Source of the DNA: Antitrichia curtipendula | Lineage: Eukaryota; Streptophyta; Bryopsida; Hypnales; Leucodontaceae | Reading direction: 5' to 3' | NCBI GenBank assembly: GCA_951230915.1 | Contig: OX579635.1 | Coordinates: 17,918,001-17,982,000, forward strand | Length of the DNA stretch: 64,000 nucleotides | Shown: piece by piece, positions 57,856 to 64,000 of the stretch | How positions within the stretch are numbered: position 1 is the stretch's first letter | Layout of the letters: every line of letters starts with the position of its first letter | Notes under the pieces: model-generated | Told to the model about the DNA's origin: nothing | Seen by the model: the letters and a program-made list of their open reading frames with translations, nothing else | Databases searched by the model: none | Made by a program: the position numbers and the translations under genes

Positions 57856-59357
57856 GGAGAGTGTAGTAGTAACCTTTTGCTTTCAATCTTCAAAATTCAT
57901 AGAATTTTGTATAAACGCCATAAAATTATAATACAATGTGAGTTGGAGTTTTGTTAAGGAAGCTAACATTCTTATTTTATAAAAATTATTCTTAGACCTC
58001 CCATTCAATTCATTCACTAAAATTGGCAGTATTGGGTGCATCCTCCTTACATTAATATTCCACTAGTTGTTTGAAAACTACATGTAATTATTTATAAATA
58101 AGCTATTGAGTATTGTCTCTAATATTAGATTTCCTAAATTTTGTTGGATCTTGTTGAAATTCAAAAAAATACTTTCAAATGCATTTTTTCAACTTGATGT
58201 GAGTTTAATTATGAATTTTCAAAATGTTGAAAATAGGTGTTTCCAAAAGTGTCTTTAGAATGTTATAAATAGAGATAATACATGTTTGGCAAAAGTTGGT
58301 TTTAGAAAGGGATTACAATAAGTTACAAGTACCTAAGAGCCTTTGTTGCTTGAGAACATCAAATGAAAAGGTAAAGATAGACTCTACTATACCAATGCTA
58401 TGAGCATTCTTTTGGAGAATAAAAATTAAGAACTTTGCTCCAAATTTTTATTAGGAAAAAAATAAGAACAAATTATTTATTGCAAATGATGAAATTAAAA
58501 AATTTGAATTTATATTTGAAATCCTAGACCTTGAATGAGTTAGTTGAGGCTACAAAATAGAAAATGGTAATCCCCTAGTGGAGGGCAAATTATTTACATC
58601 CACAACAAGTGTGGAAAAAAAATTCTCACCCTCTCTTGAAAGGCTTGTAGCACAACATATTTAGAGCATCTTCAATGTACAAGCAACATATGGATACTTG
58701 AAGAAAGAGGGTAGCATGTCACTTTTTGGCCCTTGATTTTGCTATGTCATCTACTAGTTTGGGCTTGCCAATACAATGACCTCAAAAGATCTCTAAATCA
58801 CTAGCCATTTCATCATTTTTTGAAATTTGTGCAAGTGGATAGGACCTTATGAGACATGGATTTAGCTAGCGTTTCTTTAAACAATCGAATTCTTCCCCTT
58901 TTGTGCTTTGTCATTACCATAATAGCTTTGACAAAGCTAAATTACCCCTATTTGAGGGCACAACAAAACAAGAGAAAATGGTGTAGGAAGGAACAATTTT
59001 GTCGTAGACAACAAAGTGATGCGCATGAGAGCATCCTCAATGGAATGGTAAGTTGATGTAGTAACGATAAGAAGAAGGTGGGGCTAATGAAGGGGTAAGA
59101 AACACACACCAACTCAGCCTGTATCAATCTTTGTAGTTTTGAGGCCTCGTCAAATTTTCCTCCTCCTACAATAGATTTTTCATTTTTGAAGAGTATGGCA
59201 AGGAAGCTAGCAAACCTGGTCAAAGGAAATATGGAGATGATCAACAAACTTGCAAGGGCATAAAAGGGCAAAAATCATGATAGAGCATCTTGTAGAGCTC
59301 CTCCCACCAATGCGTGATCGATGCCGAAGCTACAAAAGGTTGCATGCTTGAAATCAT
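57856..59357. other. AT-rich spacer
   Basis: No gene supported. Words like TAGAGCATCTTCAATG near 58662 and GAGAGCATCCTCAATGG near 59027 suggest fragments of GAGCAT-ended MITEs, but in the same orientation, so no full element is called. Confidence 0.4.
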
Positions 59358-59736
59358 TTAACTCCTAAAATTATTTGACTTATGTTATCACCAAAAACGC
59401 TGAAAAACTGCCATTTCTAGTACAAGTACCAAATTTTTGAAAAAATACATTTTTGGACACAAATAATTGTAGGATCTTGTAGTACATTGGTTTGAAAAGA
59501 TGTGGAATTTTTTTCAGAAACTTCCATCGTACAAATTGCAAGATATAGCGGTTGAAGTGACAAAAATATTTTTTTTGGCCTTACGAGAAATTAGGCAACT
59601 GCACTTCACAAGGTCACATTTGTATGAATAATAGTCCAAAATGGTGGTGCTTCTTTGGATTCATTATCTATGGCAAGTTGGCTACATGCTTGACAATTTT
59701 CAGATCATTTGAAACTGTACACCATGTAGGAAAAAA

Positions 59737-60028
59737 CATTACATGTTTTTCGGCCCGTATGGAGGGCTATGAGTTCCCAGACTCTGAAACTATTTGAAAC
59801 TCTGCTGTAGCAGCTGCGTGACATGGCAGAGGGACTGCCACATCATATTAAAAAAATTTAAAACTTTAAAATTAAATTTGGTTCATCTTGTTTCCTCATT
59901 TTCAGATTTTTTTATTTTTTTATTTTTCAAAAAAGAAATTTTGACAACGGCCGTTCTTTTATTGCCGGGGGAACAACACTGGAAACAGGCCCAAAACGGC
60001 CCCCAGACCTTCCCAAAAACATCTAATG
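59737..60028. mobile_element. CATTA-ended MITE, copy B (292 bp)
   Basis: It begins CATTACATGTTTTTCGGCCC and ends AAACATCTAATG. Same block order as copies A and C. It interrupts member R3. Confidence 0.8.
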
Positions 60029-60592
60029 ATAGTAAGTAAAAAGAAATAGATAATGATTCAAAATACTAAATTATTAATAAATTAGTTATGAAATTGAAAA
60101 GTACCAATCCTAATGGTTGAAATGTTGTAATAAACAATCTACATCCTACAATTTTTTTTCAATAAATATTGAAAATTGAGTAAGATAAAGGAATTCAAAG
60201 TTTATTTTAGAGTAGAGAATCCATAAACTGCTCACAAACTACAACTCCTCTAACTTTTGGCTCATTGATCAAAATTGAATAATGCAAAGCTTTCTATGTA
60301 TATAAGGTGGAAGCACCCTAAACCATCAATATAAGCAATTCAACATAGTTGGAGGTACTAGTTTCTAGAAAAAATATTTTTGAGGTATTAGCAAGTGAAA
60401 ATCATGATTACAAAAATTTACAATTTTTGAATAAAACATGCATTTTCTATGAATTTTCAAAGTTTAAGGTCCCTAGACCACTGAAACCGTCACATAGGTA
60501 GATCTTAAAAGAAATTCAAGACAAATCAGCAGTCAACCAATCACCATTAAGTATGGGGACAATTAAAGACACTTTGGGTCAACACTTTAAAG

Positions 60593-60710
60593 GAAGTCTA
60601 TTGACATATTAATGGAAGTCTACTGACATGTTAATAGAAGTCTATTGACATATTAATGGAAGTCTACTGACATGTTAATAGAAGTCTATTGACATATTAA
60701 TGGAAGTCAA
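60593..60710. repeat. 22-bp tandem repeat, about five copies
   Basis: GAAGTCTATTGACATATTAA and GAAGTCTACTGACATGTTAA units alternate with a 22-bp period from 60593, so the higher-order period is 44 bp. Confidence 0.9.
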
Positions 60711-60983
60711 CTCTGCAAAATTGGAGACACTAATGGTATTGGGCACTTTCACTTTACAAATTTAGAGAACCAATTTCCAATTTTTTTATTTAAAAAAAAA
60801 TGATTTTTTTTTATCTTGCTTGGATTGCCCGAGTTGAGAAACAAACTATACATGAGGCTACAACTTTTGATTCATATTGTCTTGAACTTTAGCACATGAA
60901 AGATATTCCTCGTTAACACCTTCTATTAAATTTGGACCCAAAACATAGAAATCTCCAGTCATACATATCTACCAAAAATTGAT

Positions 60984-61288
60984 CATTAGATGTTTTTTGG
61001 GGGGTCTGGAGGGCCGTTTTGGGCTTGTTCCTGGCACTATTCCCCCAACAGTAAAAGAACGGCCGCTGTCAGAATTTTTTTTGAAAAAAATGGAAAAAAT
61101 AAAAGAATCTTAAAATGAGAAAACATGATGAATTTATTTTTTATTTTTTTGAAAAAAAATTAATTGTATATGACGTGGCAATCCCTCTGTTTGTCATGCA
61201 GTTGCTGCGGCGCAGTTCCAGACAGTTCCAAAGTCTAGGAGCCCTGGGAAACTCGTAGCCCTCCAGAGAGGCTGAAAAACATGTAATG
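60984..61288. mobile_element. CATTA-ended MITE, copy C (305 bp, inverted)
   Basis: It begins CATTAGATGTTTTTTGGGG and ends AAAACATGTAATG. It is the reverse complement of copies A and B in block order (GGCCGTTTTGGGC, AACGGCCGCTGTCAGAAT). Confidence 0.8.
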
Positions 61289-61327
61289 ATATTGCCATAA
61301 AACACAACTTAGTCCTTTAGGGGTTAA

Positions 61328-64000
61328 ACACCCCTCACAACCAATTATGTGACCAAAAGAGACTTAATAAAAAACAAGGTACTATGGATGAATGCCACTT
61401 TTGCATTGAGGATGCGCTTATACAGTTCAAGTTCGCATTGGCTCCTACTTTTCTCATTGCCAGCCTTACCGCTTATCTATTGTTACCTATTCCATTTACT
61501 GTTTCCACTAAAGATCCTCTTTGAAAAACTCAGACAAGATGCCTAGAAATGCACGGGTGGACGATGGCAATAAATGTCACAAAATCCATCATCACACAAT
61601 AACATTAAGTAGCCTTCATGCACCGTACTCATCACATCGAGCTCCACTTGTCCACTTAGGGCTGGCTTACATGTGAGCCTGGTGGGCAAAGAAAGCAACT
61701 AAAAGATAAGAACAGTGCCACGGATGATCGATAAGCGTGGAAGTAGGAGAGAGAGTTCCACCAATATCAGTGTATTAGACACTATAGAAGGAGTATAAAA
61801 GTGCTTTCTATATTTTGCCCCCGTTGACTCCTCCCACCTACCAATACATGTAAGGAGGCCCTTAGTTGCAGATGAAGTACTCTTTAGGTGTGGATCTTTA
61901 GGTGTGGAGTATCTTACACCATCTACTGTAGAAATGAAGTATTCTTTAGGTGTGGATCTTTAGGTGTGGATCTTTAGGTGTGGAGTATCTATCTTGTACC
62001 ATCTACTGGAGAGCCAAGGCAGTGACAGCACATGTTCCTGAATGTTCTGGAGTAACTTAGTCACAACTCATCATCAGCGTCTTCCCACATGCGTCACGTG
62101 TTCGAATCCGCCGGACCGTACCCACTCCACCGTCGTCCTCTTCAGCATCTCCAATTCCTTTTACTTTTCTTTAAAACTAAAGGGACGAAAGCACGAGTCA
62201 TCACTAGGCCTCAAAGAGTCAAAGCTCGATCAAGCTTCATCACAGCCATAGTTCAGTTCTCCGTCAGAATAAATCGTCCAACTTTGGATTCCATTCCCCA
62301 TCGCAATGCACAAACCGCCGCTGCAAATTATATTAAAGCGCCACTGACGACTTCGCGAGAATTGATGGTGCACGGCTCTCTCTCTCTTGCAAATCTTTCT
62401 GCAACTTTTCTGGCGGAGTAGTACGTTAGTGGCCACCCAGCCTGCATGTCCAGGACCCTGCTACTAGTACAGCACTTGCATGGGATCTCGCAGTCTCATT
62501 CGTTGCTGAGGTCGCGGAACGACGACCAGATCGAGTCCAGCGAAGAGGATATGCTCCCTGGAGAAAAGGATATGCACAAGGCCGGCCTTCTTCCGAATCG
62601 AACCAAGCCCAGCTAGCTTCACGAGGAGATGCAATCAGCTGGAATGCAGGTGGAATTGAAATCGCGCTGCTAGCGTTGTGGGTTTTCTTTTCTTGGGGTG
62701 AATTTTGCTGGGAGTGGTTTTAATTTGAGTTGTAGAGCCGCGCAGCTTGAGTGAAAGTGGCTGTTGGGAGGTAAATTGGAAGTACGCATCTTCCGTTCGG
62801 TGGGAGTGGGGCGGTGATGCAGGGTTCAGGGTTCAGGGTTCAGGGTTTAGTGGGAAAAGCATGATTCAGGAGTGCGCGTGGGTTTGGGTTCAGTTTGTTT
62901 GAGAATAAAACTTCAGGTATGTGAGTCACCTTCGGCATCTGCCACATCTGAATTCGTCCTGTGCACTCCAGGGGCTCCTTGCGTGTTGACGGTTTAGATT
63001 TTCAACACGTTGCGTTTATCACTTGGTTTTAGATTTTTGGATGGAGAGGTTGATTATCTGAATGTGGGGCGACGGGGTGATTGACAATTTGCTTTCTTTA
63101 TTAAACTGGGTTAGAGAGTTCAACAATTCTGACTTGTTAGAGGTGGCTTACTTCAAGTTTCTCAGTTTGAGCCTTGGCCAGCGGAGTGCTTTGAACTGAG
63201 GGACCATTAACTTACCACATTTATAAAACCTAAACTGGAATTCATGATGAGAAGTTGATTGCTGTGGGAGGCTTGACCACTCCCCCTATCAATATGGAGG
63301 AGGAATGGAGGAGAATGGTCTATTCATCATGTCTGGAGGTGAAATCTAGGTCCTTGCAGTTTAGTAAGTAGTGTGACCCACTTGTCTTAGTTTGGAGTTC
63401 TTCTTCTTTGGAGGTGATGACTATAGCGATTGTTCATATCATTGAAGGGGAATCGGTTATGGAACTCAATCAATTACTTTGAGTCTTTCAAGCCTCGGTA
63501 GTAGTTACTGAAAGATAGGTATGAGTGCTTATGTCTTGGGGGAGCCACAATTGTCTTCTACTTAGGCGGGCATCACTAGTGTCAGAACTTGTTTCCGGCT
63601 CCAATTCGGAGCTTCCTATCAGTCTTATAACTTTCTTTGCTAAATTTTGGCCCTTTGCCAAGTCTTCTGTGACATACAATTTTTAACTCAAGAAATATGT
63701 GTTGGAGGAGTATAAGACTTGTCTCCAAGTCACAATCTTTTCTTTTCTTTTGATCTTCATTGAGCTTGGGCTATGTTTGTTCTTTAGGAGACCCTCTTAA
63801 AATTCAAACTCTAGCATAGCAACGCAAAGAGCAAGTTTTGTGTGGGTTTTCCCATGCCGCTTAGGGTTCAATCACAAATTTAGGAAATAGAGGTTTCTAT
63901 GAATTGATCTCATGCACCCAGCTTTGATCTCACTGGCCTCAATACTACCGCTCTTCCCGCTTACGGTATTGATAAAATTATCAATTGAATAAATCAATCT
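61328..64000. other. Spacer, then GC-richer segment at the window end
   Basis: Short CTTTAGGTGTGGA(T/G) repeats at about 61880-61985. Four TTCAGGG/TTTAGGG units at 62821-62849. Positions about 62040-62900 are GC-richer and may be the leader of a gene reaching past the window, but no exon with convincing coding content or splice pairing was found. Confidence 0.4.

Larger units (their letters stand above)
59358..61327. mobile_element. TTAACCCCTA family, member R3 (inverted, with nested insertions)
   Basis: It begins TTAACTCCTAAAATT and ends CTTTAGGGGTTAA. The left part (59358-59736) and 60030-60305 match the reverse complement of R1/R2 in order. They are separated by MITE copy B; a further block with a 22-bp tandem array and MITE copy C follows. 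The layout is best read as one old element invaded at least twice. Confidence 0.65.

Noticed and set aside
58660..59050. A GAGCAT-ended MITE
   Set aside because: The two end-like words are in the same orientation and no 3-bp duplication was found.
62042..62436. ORFs in the GC-richer right end as genes
   Set aside because: No domains, no splice partners and overlapping frames on both strands; coding status cannot be supported.
62821..62849. Interstitial telomere block
   Set aside because: Only four degenerate TTCAGGG/TTTAGGG units; too short and imperfect.

Overview
The window is nuclear DNA of a plant. Genes are split by short GT-AG introns, flanking DNA is AT-rich, and many transposons carry plant-type ends (a CACTACAAGAAAA CACTA terminus, a hAT transposase with BED-like finger, Tourist/Harbinger-like MITEs with 3-bp target duplications). 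A non-seed land plant (bryophyte, lycophyte or fern) is my inference from the gene content and is not proven by the sequence.

1-14.4 kb: two same-strand paralogues of an unusual intron-rich gene. Copy 1 (83-2985) is cut by the window start. Copy 2 (10058-14411, ten exons) adds an N-terminal ParB/Srx-like domain with a GNHRR motif. Both encode a coiled, lysine-rich linker and a degenerate N4/N6-type DNA methyltransferase fold in permuted order (motif IV-like, then X-like and I-like). Copy 2 has lost the AG of one splice acceptor. Between them lie a 384-bp tandem duplication interrupted by a 3.47-kb element (4809-8279, perfect 5-bp target duplication), a short recurring palindrome-containing unit, and an acidic exon with a SUMO-interaction-like motif.

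14.4-24.1 kb: small foldback elements, a hAT-type element with an 832-codon transposase broken by two in-frame TAG codons, then a 2.29-kb Harbinger-like non-autonomous element containing a 68-bp minisatellite.

24.1-43.5 kb: a nested stack. A small TTA-flanked element was split by an 18.85-kb CACTA transposon (24263-43113, TSD ttt). The CACTA carries a decayed minus-strand TNP2-like transposase and an apparently intact plus-strand TNPA-like gene whose middle is an FCP1/NLI-type phosphatase fold without the catalytic aspartates. It was in turn invaded by a 331-bp foldback MITE (in the transposase) and by a second copy of the 3.4-kb TGTC...GACA element (38870-42253, TSD tcgtg).

43.5-64 kb: AT-rich non-genic DNA packed with MITEs: three GAGCAT-ended Tourist-like elements, three copies of a CATTA-ended 0.3-kb MITE, a CACTA-derived MITE with an empty-site control, and at least five members of a roughly 0.85-1.1-kb family bounded by inverted TTAACCCCTA ends. 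No protein gene is supported there. The last 2 kb rises in GC and may lead into a gene outside the window.

Across the transposons, in-frame stops are nearly all TAG, as expected from C-to-T change at CAG (CHG) sites.
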